Assembly (NCBI GenBank): GCA_035544955.1
Contig: DASZZN010000018.1
Span: forward strand, 62,001 to 126,000
Origin: Candidatus Dormiibacterota bacterium
Lineage (GTDB): Bacteria; Chloroflexota; Dormibacteria; CF-121
Reading direction: 5' to 3'
DNA length: 64,000 nucleotides
The translations under genes were made by a program, and so were the position numbers. Every line of letters begins with the position of its first letter. The first letter of the stretch is position 1. Below, in pieces: positions 23,643-30,523 of this stretch. The notes below the pieces were generated by a model. That model had not been told where the DNA came from. It made no database searches and saw only the letters and a list, made by a program, of their open reading frames with translations.

Positions 23643-24781
23643 CGGACAGGGAGCGCTTGTCCGGCGAGGCGACCGCGATGGCCCGGAAACTCGCGCCGGT
23701 CGCTGCCTCTGGGGAGGAGGGACGGGTCAATCGGCGCCTTATCCACGACCTGGCAGAGGGAGGATTGTTGCCGCGGCTGTTTCCGCAACGTGCCGGCGGG
23801 ACGCGCGAGGGCGACGTTTCCGCCATCGATCTCTGCGTCGTTCGCGAGGCACTGGCCCGGGAATCGACTGCGTCCGAGAACGCCATTGCAATTCAGACCC
23901 TGGGCGCCTATCCCATCGTGCTGGCCGGCTCCGAGGAGCAAGCCGGACGGTACGCGGCACCGGTGGCGCGCGGCGAGGCCGTCGCCGCCTTCGCGCTGAC
24001 CGAGCCTGAGGCCGGGACCGACGCCGGAGCGCTTGCGCTGCGTGCGGAGCGTGACGACAAAGGCTATCGGCTGTCAGGCACCAAGGTTTTCATCTCGAAC
24101 GCGCCGGATGCGGACGTCTACACGATCTTTGCCAGGACCACGCCCGGGGCGGGAACGAAGGGGATCACGGCCTTCATCGTGAATGGCGACGCGAAGGGGC
24201 TGAGTGGATCCACGCTTCACCTGCTCTCGGCCCACCCGATCGGCCGGCTCGAGCTGGATGGCGTGTTCGTGTCGGAGCAGCAGGTCCTGGGCGAGGTCGA
24301 CCGGGGCTTCAAGCTGGCGATGCGGACCCTCGACTTATTCCGGCCGAGCGTGGGTGCTTCCGCCATCGGGATGGCGCAGGCCGCACTCGACGCCGCCGTC
24401 GGGCATGCCTCCACCAGGCAGGCCTTTGGGCGAGCCATCAAAGAGTTCCAGGCCGTTTCCCATCAACTCGCCGAGATGGCCACCCGCCTCGAGGCGGCCC
24501 GGGCACTGGTGTACTCGGCCGCGGAGGCGTATGACCGAGGAGACCAGCATGTGGCGCGGCGCTCGGCCATGGCGAAGCTATTTGCCACCGAGACCGCGCA
24601 GCAGGTGATCGACGTCGCGATCCAGGTGCATGGCGCGGTCGCCCTCGAACGTGGGCACCTGCTCGAACACCTCTACCGTGAAGTCCGCGCACCTCGCATC
24701 TACGAGGGGACGTCGGAGATCCAGCGGGAGATCATCGCCCGGGACCTCTTTCGAGCCCGCAGCGAACCGCGCGTCACTTAA
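23639..24781 (+). CDS. Acyl-CoA dehydrogenase
   Basis: 380 residues. FAD-dependent alpha,beta-dehydrogenation of an acyl-CoA, with electrons passed to ETF. Signature 1 is FALTEPEAGTDAGAL near residue 118. The FAD segment is FISNAPDADVYTIFART. The C-terminal signature is QVIDVAIQVHGAVALERGHLLEHLYR, and the catalytic Glu is in RIYEGTSEIQREII. It is the last gene of the operon beginning at 19902. Its TAA overlaps the TAA of the convergent lipoprotein gene in a TTAA palindrome. Substrate chain type is not obvious; together with SDR and AKR it suggests breakdown of a modified amino acid-derived acyl-CoA. Confidence 0.9.
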   Translation: MTDRERLSGEATAMARKLAPVAASGEEGRVNRRLIHDLAEGGLLPRLFPQRAGGTREGDVSAIDLCVVREALARESTASENAIAIQTLGAYPIVLAGSEEQAGRYAAPVARGEAVAAFALTEPEAGTDAGALALRAERDDKGYRLSGTKVFISNAPDADVYTIFARTTPGAGTKGITAFIVNGDAKGLSGSTLHLLSAHPIGRLELDGVFVSEQQVLGEVDRGFKLAMRTLDLFRPSVGASAIGMAQAALDAAVGHASTRQAFGRAIKEFQAVSHQLAEMATRLEAARALVYSAAEAYDRGDQHVARRSAMAKLFATETAQQVIDVAIQVHGAVALERGHLLEHLYREVRAPRIYEGTSEIQREIIARDLFRARSEPRVT

Positions 24782-25869
24782 ACGCCGATCGCGCAGGGGC
24801 AGGGCCAGGTAACCGACGCGTTTCGGATGACGATGCGGGAGTTGCCGTCGGCGTCCACCGCGATGAGGTCGCTGTTGTCGCCCGAAGGACTGGTCACGCC
24901 AATCATGATGTCGTTCGAATTTGGGCGGGCAAGCATTGTGACCGCCACCCCGGGACGACGCCAGACCACCTTCTGGTCCGACCAGGTCGCGACCTGGACT
25001 TCGGCAGATCCTCCAGTTCCGACGTCGACGACGATCCGAGTTCCGTCCGAGCTGAAGCCACGAACGCTCCCTTGCAGGGTCGCTACGGATTTGCCCGTGG
25101 GGACCTCCCGAATAGTGGCGGTGCCATTGAAGATGCCGTTTTCGGCGACATAACGTGCGTCGGGAGATGCGGCGACCAGCACCCAGTCGCCTCGCGGCCC
25201 CGTCTCTAACTGGCCTCCAAGGTTGCCGAGCGGATAATCACGTTCGAACTCGATGGCGCCGGTCGTAAGGTTTACAACCTGGATCTCGGCCGTGATCAGG
25301 TAGCGGTTTGCACCAGGGGGCCAGTGGGGAGACAGCCCTCCGGCGACGATTGCCCGGTTGTTCTTGAGGGAGCACGCCGCGACTCCGGGTTGCGATCCTG
25401 GTTTGCCAACAGCGGCGACAATCCGGCCAGTCTCGCCTGGGGCACCGACCCACAGTGAGGCTTTGCCGGCGTCGGGGCCACTCCCAGGCGGAAAGACGAT
25501 GCCGCAGAAGTGCTGGCCATCGTCAGCCCAGGTTCCTAAACCATAGGAGCTTGCGTCGGCGTCCAGTGCTCCGAGAGTGTGACCACGCCAGTCCTCAACC
25601 ACGATGCGATCAGTTGACCGGAAGAACCTGGAGCCGTCAGGCGAAGGTATGCCGAAACCCTGTGCGGATACCGATCCTCGAACCTTGCCGGACCAATCCA
25701 TTTCGAGCATCCGCGGCGCGTTCGGATCCTGCATGTAAATGAGGTCGCCCGGAGGGGCAGCCGGCCCGGGTGAGTGAGTTGCGGACGCCGCGGATGGCGT
25801 GACATGGGCCAAAGCCTGCGGCTGGCAGGCGGCCAGAGCGAGCGCGATCAAGAGTATGGCCTGTCGCAT
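24778..25869 (-). CDS. Lipoprotein with beta-propeller-like repeats
   Basis: 363 residues. Signal peptide with lipobox LAAC (cleavage before Cys15), then a Ser/Pro/Ala-rich spacer and about 320 residues of repeated strands with recurrent DG/PDG turns (SPDGSRFF, ASPDARYVA, SSDGTRIVV, DADGNSRIV), typical of WD40/TolB-like propellers. No catalytic motif. It is probably displayed outside the membrane for binding. Cysteines at CGI and CSL may form a disulfide. It is convergent with the acyl-CoA dehydrogenase and divergent from the anchored protein at 25955. Confidence 0.65.
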   Translation of the reverse strand: MRQAILLIALALAACQPQALAHVTPSAASATHSPGPAAPPGDLIYMQDPNAPRMLEMDWSGKVRGSVSAQGFGIPSPDGSRFFRSTDRIVVEDWRGHTLGALDADASSYGLGTWADDGQHFCGIVFPPGSGPDAGKASLWVGAPGETGRIVAAVGKPGSQPGVAACSLKNNRAIVAGGLSPHWPPGANRYLITAEIQVVNLTTGAIEFERDYPLGNLGGQLETGPRGDWVLVAASPDARYVAENGIFNGTATIREVPTGKSVATLQGSVRGFSSDGTRIVVDVGTGGSAEVQVATWSDQKVVWRRPGVAVTMLARPNSNDIMIGVTSPSGDNSDLIAVDADGNSRIVIRNASVTWPCPCAIGV

Positions 25870-25954
25870 GATCGATTGAAGGTCGGAGCCGCCCAGAAAT
25901 TACGGAGCGAGACAGTAGCCGGAAGGAGGAACCCACGCGACCCGTTATTCGTAG

Positions 25955-26428
25955 ATGGGACGTCTCTCGACCGTTGCAGCTCGGTGGCCGAGGCTGATCT
26001 ACGGGCTGCTTCCTCTCGCTGTGGTGGGCCTGGTCGTTGCGCTGGGTGCTCCGCCGAGCGCGCCCGTTCATCCGCATCTCTCGAAACAGTCCGTCATCGA
26101 CGCGGGACTCCAGGGATACGACCACAAGGTGTTTTCCCGGGTGGAGGCAAAGCTGATGTACCGTCGCGATTTGCAGCGCGCCGATCCGGAATTAGGCGGC
26201 GGCAACCGTGACGAGCTCATCTGGGTGGTCGCGGTCTCAGGAAACTACGGACTGTCGCCCAGCTTCGGCTGTTGCTCCGTGCCACGTGACTACCCTGGCT
26301 ACAACACCTGGGGACTGGCCATCTTCGTTGATGGTCCCGGGGCGGCACATGCCAATGAGTTCGAGGTTTCATATCATGGCGACTGGCCGCCTTTCTTCGA
26401 TCGGTTACCCGATCTCGCCACGGCCTAG
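25955..26428 (+). CDS. Membrane-anchored extracytoplasmic protein, unknown
   Basis: 157 residues. One N-terminal transmembrane segment (LIYGLLPLAVVGLVVALGA, residues 14-32) followed by an outside domain with the features KVFSRVEAKLMYRRDL, ELIWVVAVSGNYG, GCCSVPRDYPGYNTWG and a closing FEVSYHGDWPPFFDRLP. The vicinal cysteines suggest a disulfide or metal site. I do not recognise the family. The ATG start has no clear ribosome binding site; TTATTC a few bases upstream could be a -10. Confidence 0.55.
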   Translation: MGRLSTVAARWPRLIYGLLPLAVVGLVVALGAPPSAPVHPHLSKQSVIDAGLQGYDHKVFSRVEAKLMYRRDLQRADPELGGGNRDELIWVVAVSGNYGLSPSFGCCSVPRDYPGYNTWGLAIFVDGPGAAHANEFEVSYHGDWPPFFDRLPDLATA

Positions 26429-26553
26429 TCTCGAGCGGCCATGCTGTAACCCCTGTCCGAAGAAACCGAGATAGGGTTCGACTTCGGCGGGCAGTTGGGG
26501 TAACGTCCAAGGCGTCGCGTCAAGGCGCTTGGGGTTGTGGAGGAGGCATTCTG

Positions 26554-27927
26554 ATGAGGCGACTTTTGGCGATCGCCAGTGTGCTCGTTGTTTCCGTATT
26601 CACGACGGCTTCGGCTACGGCTTCGCGGCAGGGTCCGGCGATTGCCAACCTCACTGGGACCCAGGAGGTCATTACGACCGGGACGTCGACGCCGGGAACC
26701 TCGCTGGCGAGCGGCCTCGCTACGTTCCGGCTCAGTGAAGACGGGCAGGCCCTTCGGTATCGCCTGAGCGTCTCCCACTTGACCGGGGCCTTCGCGGCGC
26801 ACATCCACCTGAACGGCGCCGGGGTCAATGGTCCAGTGGTTGTCTTCCTTTTCAATTCCGCCCAGCCAACAGGCGAAGTGAATGGTCTCCTCTCACAGGG
26901 GACGATCCGGGCTACCGACTTCGTCGGCCCATTGTTCGGCCATCCATTTTCAGAGCTCCTTACGGATATCCGCAACGGTGACGCGTACGTCAACGTCCAT
27001 ACGCTGCCCAACCACCCGGGCGGCGAGATCCGCGGACGGGTGCTTGCAAACGCCGGCGAAGACGGTGGCTTCGCCGCGCACCTGACCGGAACGCAAGAAG
27101 TCATCACGACCAGCACGTCCGCACCGGGGACGTCCCTGGCAACTGGTATGGCGACCTTCCAGCTCAGTGAAGATGGGCACGCGCTCCGCTACCGCTTGAC
27201 GGTGTCCCACCTGACCGGGGCCTTCGCGGCGCACATCCACCTCAACGGCGCCGGGGTCAACGGGCCCGTCGTGGTCCCCCTCTTCAATTCGGCTGTGCCG
27301 ACGGGCGAGGTCAACGGCCTGCTCTCACAGGGGACCATCACTGCAGCTAGCCTGGTGGGGCCGCTCTTTGGCCATCCGTTCTCGGAGCTCCTGACCGACA
27401 TTCGCAGCGGCGATGCCTACGTCAACGTGCATACCCTGCCCAGCCATCCGGGCGGTGAGATCCGAGGGCAAGTGGTTTCGGGAGACGAAGGGTTCAAGGC
27501 GTCGCTCACGGGCACTGGCGAGGTCATCACCAGCGGCTCGTCGACACCGGGCACCTCGCTGGCCACCGGACACGCCATCTTCTGGATGGACGAAAACGGA
27601 CGTGCCGTGCATTTCCGGCTGGAGGTCCACAACATCACCGGTGTCTTCGCATCGCACATCCACCTGAACGGTTCCGGCGTGAACGGTCCGGTTGTCGTTT
27701 TCCTCTTTAGCTCGGCCACGCCAACCGGAACGGTCAACGGTCTCCTGTCGCAGGGCACGTTTACGGCTGCGGACTTTAAGGGACCGCTCGCCGGCCATCC
27801 ACTCGCAGAGCTCCTTACCGATATCCGAAGCGGTGACGCGTACGTGAACGTCCACACGCTGCCGAATCACCCGGGTGGCGAGATCCGTGGCCAGATCATC
27901 ATGCGGGCGGATCAAGAGGGCGACTAG
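26554..27927 (+). CDS. Secreted protein with three tandem CHRD domains
   Basis: 457 residues. Sec signal peptide (MRRLLAIASVLVVSVFTTAS, cleaved near ATA or SRQ), then three CHRD domains (residues about 33-163, 177-307, 318-448). Each repeats LTGTxEVIT, HIHLNGxGVNGPVV, GLLSQGT, GHPLxELLTDIRxGDAYVNVHT and HPGGEIRG. CHRD is named for chordin; bacterial copies are extracellular and of unclear function, possibly adhesive or metal-binding through the conserved His residues. The start is supported by GGAGG 8 nt before the ATG. A perfect 11-bp hairpin lies 16 nt after the stop. Confidence 0.88.
   Translation: MRRLLAIASVLVVSVFTTASATASRQGPAIANLTGTQEVITTGTSTPGTSLASGLATFRLSEDGQALRYRLSVSHLTGAFAAHIHLNGAGVNGPVVVFLFNSAQPTGEVNGLLSQGTIRATDFVGPLFGHPFSELLTDIRNGDAYVNVHTLPNHPGGEIRGRVLANAGEDGGFAAHLTGTQEVITTSTSAPGTSLATGMATFQLSEDGHALRYRLTVSHLTGAFAAHIHLNGAGVNGPVVVPLFNSAVPTGEVNGLLSQGTITAASLVGPLFGHPFSELLTDIRSGDAYVNVHTLPSHPGGEIRGQVVSGDEGFKASLTGTGEVITSGSSTPGTSLATGHAIFWMDENGRAVHFRLEVHNITGVFASHIHLNGSGVNGPVVVFLFSSATPTGTVNGLLSQGTFTAADFKGPLAGHPLAELLTDIRSGDAYVNVHTLPNHPGGEIRGQIIMRADQEGD
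26650..27042 (+). repeat. CHRD repeat 1
   Basis: First of three in-frame domain repeats of about 393 nt. It is closest to repeat 2 at both protein and DNA level, for example the shared stretch around HLTGAFAAHIHLNGAG. Confidence 0.8.
27082..27474 (+). repeat. CHRD repeat 2
   Basis: Second domain repeat, 432 nt downstream of the first. Nearly the same core as repeat 1, consistent with a recent duplication. Confidence 0.8.
27505..27897 (+). repeat. CHRD repeat 3
   Basis: Third domain repeat, more diverged (FWMDENGRAVHFRLEVHNITG in place of the LSEDG core) but keeping the HIHLNG and VNVHTLPNHPGGEIRG motifs. Confidence 0.75.
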
Positions 27928-28403
27928 TCGATCGACGCATGGAGAGGGCTTGCGCTCGAGGCAAGCCCTCTTCTCGCTCGCAGATGTCGCTGCTCGCCGA
28001 CGGCGTAGGCCTCGCGTAGCCACTGGCTGACCCGATCGTCGAGTTGATCCGGCGTTTCGATCCGGAACTGGTGGACATGGTTTCCGGGCGAGATCGTCTG
28101 GATGGCGCGAAAGCGCGGGTCTTCCAAGCGGCGGGCGAGGACCACGTGGCCGTCGAGCCACCGTCGCTTGAGCATCACGGCCGCGAAGCTCATTCGAACC
28201 TGGAACGCAATCCGGGTCTTTTCCGGGACAACGGTCACCGGCCCGCAGCTTCGCACCATCGTCGCGAAGCGTCGGTAGAGCGCGACCACCTCGGGCGATT
28301 TCCCGGCGAGATGCTCGGTCAAGGTACGGCGAGCGCAAGTGTGCGATTGATTGCGGTTGGCGAAGCGTCGACCGCAGCGCGGACACCGCCAGAGCGACCG
28401 CAT
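27924..28403 (-). CDS. DUF5655-domain protein with N-terminal Cys/His knuckle
   Basis: 159 residues. An N-terminal CPRCGRRFANRNQSHTC knuckle (Cys-Cys and His-Cys ligands) is followed by the DUF5655 core: HLAGKSPEVVALYRRFATMV, PVTVVPEKTRIAFQVRMSFAAV, WLDGHVVLARR and HQFRIETPDQLDDRVSQWLREAY. The family is uncharacterised and often described as 'transport'-like, without firm evidence. The ATG at 28403 begins just before the knuckle. It lies 8 nt after RidA in the same direction, so the gene is third in the run of ECH, RidA and DUF5655. Its last codons overlap the terminator hairpin of the convergent CHRD gene. Confidence 0.75.
   Translation of the reverse strand: MRSLWRCPRCGRRFANRNQSHTCARRTLTEHLAGKSPEVVALYRRFATMVRSCGPVTVVPEKTRIAFQVRMSFAAVMLKRRWLDGHVVLARRLEDPRFRAIQTISPGNHVHQFRIETPDQLDDRVSQWLREAYAVGEQRHLRARRGLASSASPLHASID
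27943..27971 (+). terminator. Terminator hairpin after the CHRD gene
   Basis: Perfect 11-bp stem AGAGGGCTTGC / GCAAGCCCTCT with a 7-nt loop, 16 nt after the CHRD stop, followed by CTTCTC rather than a full T run. It falls inside the 3' coding end of the convergent DUF5655 gene. Confidence 0.55.
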
Positions 28404-28411
28404 GGACGGGC

Positions 28412-28828
28412 TCAGGCGGTGACGGCGATCCCAATCAGCTCGACCATGGCCTTGGGATCGAAGAGCCGGCGGACCTCGAGTAGCGCCATCGCCGGGTAGT
28501 GGCGGCCGAAATGCCGCCGATAGGCTTGCCCGATTTCCTTCGACTGGCGCCGGTATTCGTCGACGTCCGTCACGAAGATCTGCAGGCTGACCAGGTCCTT
28601 CGGACGAGCGCCGGCCCCCTCCAGGGCCAGCACGACGTTGCCGGCGGCCACGTCGAATTGCTCGGCCATCGTGCCGGCCACGAGACTCCCGTCGGGCCGC
28701 TGTGCTGTCTGCCCAGCCAGGTAGACGGTGCGGCCGGTCTGGGCTACCACCGCGTGAGAGAAACCCATCGGAGGCGGGAGGGTTTCCGGATTGCGGATCT
28801 CGTGGGGGCTCTCTATCGGCCGGTCCAA
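28412..28828 (-). CDS. ridA: RidA/YjgF/YER057c family protein
   Basis: 138 residues. Rid proteins are trimeric imine/enamine deaminases that clear reactive intermediates from PLP enzymes. Visible are the YLAGQTAQRPDGSLV segment, QFDVAAGNVVLALEGAG, LVSLQIFVTDVDEYR and MALLEVRRLFDPKAMVELIGIA. In archetypal RidA the substrate-binding Arg is in a CRVEV-type strand; here LLEVRRLFDP carries arginines shifted by a few residues, so this is probably a Rid1-7 subgroup other than RidA sensu stricto. TTG start overlaps the end of the enoyl-CoA hydratase gene by 16 nt; an internal ATG at 28768 is the alternative. Confidence 0.8.
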   Translation of the reverse strand: MDRPIESPHEIRNPETLPPPMGFSHAVVAQTGRTVYLAGQTAQRPDGSLVAGTMAEQFDVAAGNVVLALEGAGARPKDLVSLQIFVTDVDEYRRQSKEIGQAYRRHFGRHYPAMALLEVRRLFDPKAMVELIGIAVTA

Positions 28829-29640
28829 TTCGGTTGCCGCCCTTCGCGGAATGCCGCGTAAAACTCCGCATGGTCGACGCTCTTCATCAGCAGCGCCTGG
28901 GTCATGCTGTCCAGCTCGAGCGCGGCGCCGAGGTTCATGTCCAGTTGTTTCGAGATCAGCATCTTGGTCGCGGCGTAGGCCAGCGCCGGGCCTTGCGCGA
29001 GCCTCCGGGCCACCTCGGTCGTGGCCGCGCTGAGCTCGCTATCGTCCACCACGGCGTTGGCGAGCCCGACGGCGAGGGCCCGGTCGGCGGTCACCTGCTC
29101 GCCGAGTAAGAGCAGCTCGCTGGCGCGGCCCAGGCCGATCAACCGCGGGAGCAGGTAGGCGGAGCCCATGTCGCCACCCGATAGCCCGACTCTCGTAAAC
29201 AGAAACGAGAACGTGGCCGAGCGGGCGAGGAGGCGAAGGTCGGCGGCGAGCGCGATCACCGCGCCGGCCCCGGCCGCGACCCCGTTGACCGAGGCGATGA
29301 TCGGAAGCGGGCAGTCGCGCATTCGCTGGGTGACGGTTCCGGTCATGCGGGTGAAGGCCAGTAAGTCGCGCGGATCCAGCTTCTGGAGCTCGCCGATGAT
29401 CTCGGTGACGTCGCCACCGGAGCTGAAACCGCGGCCCGTGCCGGTGATGACCAGCACCCGGACGTCCTCGCGCTGCGGGAGATCGGTCAGCAGGTCGCGG
29501 AGATCCGCATAGACCTCGAAGGTCAGAGCATTCAGTTTCTGCGGACGGTCGAAGGTGAGCGTGGCGATCCCGTCGTCGACGGCGAAGCCGAAGTGGTTCC
29601 ACGATTGTGGCGGGGCCGCCGACCCACGGAACGCTGTCAT
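28813..29640 (-). CDS. Enoyl-CoA hydratase/isomerase family protein
   Basis: 275 residues. Crotonase fold: TFDRPQKLNALTFEVYADL, GTGRGFSSGGDVTEI (first oxyanion-hole motif), ASVNGVAAGAGAVIALAADLRLLA (second oxyanion-hole glycine) and the Glu/Asp region VGLSGGDMGSAYLLPRLIG. The usual hydratase Glu pair is not fully conserved: GGD occurs where many members have an acidic active-site residue, and the sequence resembles the PaaG/epoxy-phenylacetyl-CoA isomerase branch. Probably part of aromatic or branched acyl-CoA degradation. The ATG at 29640 is used. It is divergent from the luciferase-like gene. Confidence 0.85.
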   Translation of the reverse strand: MTAFRGSAAPPQSWNHFGFAVDDGIATLTFDRPQKLNALTFEVYADLRDLLTDLPQREDVRVLVITGTGRGFSSGGDVTEIIGELQKLDPRDLLAFTRMTGTVTQRMRDCPLPIIASVNGVAAGAGAVIALAADLRLLARSATFSFLFTRVGLSGGDMGSAYLLPRLIGLGRASELLLLGEQVTADRALAVGLANAVVDDSELSAATTEVARRLAQGPALAYAATKMLISKQLDMNLGAALELDSMTQALLMKSVDHAEFYAAFREGRQPNWTGR

Positions 29641-29681
29641 CCGCAAAAACTTATCATCTCCTCCGAAGGAGCGACGGATAC

Positions 29682-30521
29682 ATGAACATCGGGGTCGGCC
29701 TGCCGACCTCCACGTCGGGAATCGGCGCCGAGCTCCTCTTCGAGTGGGCGAAGCGGGCGGACGCCGGTCCGTTCAGCACTCTGGGGGTGGTGGACCGCGT
29801 CGCCTACCAGAACTACGAGCCCTTCACCGCGCTGGCGGCAGCGGCTGCGGTAACCAGTCGAGTCCGGCTGGCCACCATGGTCGCGATCGCGCCGCTTCGT
29901 AATACGGCCATCCTCGCCAAGCAGGCCGCCTCGCTGGATGCGCTCTCGGGTGGGCGGCTCACCCTTGGCCTGGCGGTTGGTGCCCGCGGCGAGGATTACG
30001 CGGCCTCCGGCATCGACAGCCGCGGACGTGGTCGCCGCTTTGGCGAGCAGTTGGAAGCCATCCGCGACATCTGGGAAGAGGGGAAGATCGGGCCAACGCC
30101 GAAGGCGCCCGGTCCCCGCATGCTGGTCGGCGGTTCCAGCGGCGAGGCGTTGGCCCGGATGGCGCGCTACGGAGATGGTTACATGCATGGAGGCGGACCG
30201 CCACGCGCTTTTGCCGGCGCCGCAGCCAAAGCGCTTACCGCCTGGTCCGATCTGGGCCGGCCGGGAAAGCCTCAGTTGTGGGGGATGGGTTATTTCGCGC
30301 TCGGCGATGGGACCGTGCAGGCCGGCGCCGAGTATCTCCGGCATTACTACGCCTTCACGGGACCGTTTGCCGAGAAGATCGCGGCGGGAAACCTGACATC
30401 GCCCGGCGCCATCGCCGACTTCATCCGGGGTTACGAAGACGCGGGCTGCGATGAGCTGGTGCTGTTCCCCACGGTGTTCAACCTCGAGCAGATCGAGCGC
30501 CTGGCCGAGGTGATCCGCTAG
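29682..30521 (+). CDS. Luciferase-like (F420- or FMN-dependent) oxidoreductase
   Basis: 279 residues of the bacterial luciferase-like TIM-barrel superfamily. Features are MNIGVGLPTSTSGIGAELL at the start, the LATMVAIAPLRNTAILAKQAASLDALSGGRLTLGLAVG region (in parts LRNTAILAKQAASLDALS and GGRLTLGLAVG), RFGEQLEAIRDIW, and PRMLVGGSSGEALARMARYGDGYM. The family members use F420 or FMN; the cofactor is not decided by sequence alone. Translation signal: GAAGGAG 10 nt before the ATG. The monooxygenase-reductase gene follows after 2 nt, so both are co-transcribed and perhaps share a flavin-dependent aromatic pathway. Confidence 0.82.
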   Translation: MNIGVGLPTSTSGIGAELLFEWAKRADAGPFSTLGVVDRVAYQNYEPFTALAAAAAVTSRVRLATMVAIAPLRNTAILAKQAASLDALSGGRLTLGLAVGARGEDYAASGIDSRGRGRRFGEQLEAIRDIWEEGKIGPTPKAPGPRMLVGGSSGEALARMARYGDGYMHGGGPPRAFAGAAAKALTAWSDLGRPGKPQLWGMGYFALGDGTVQAGAEYLRHYYAFTGPFAEKIAAGNLTSPGAIADFIRGYEDAGCDELVLFPTVFNLEQIERLAEVIR

Positions 30522-30523
30522 CG

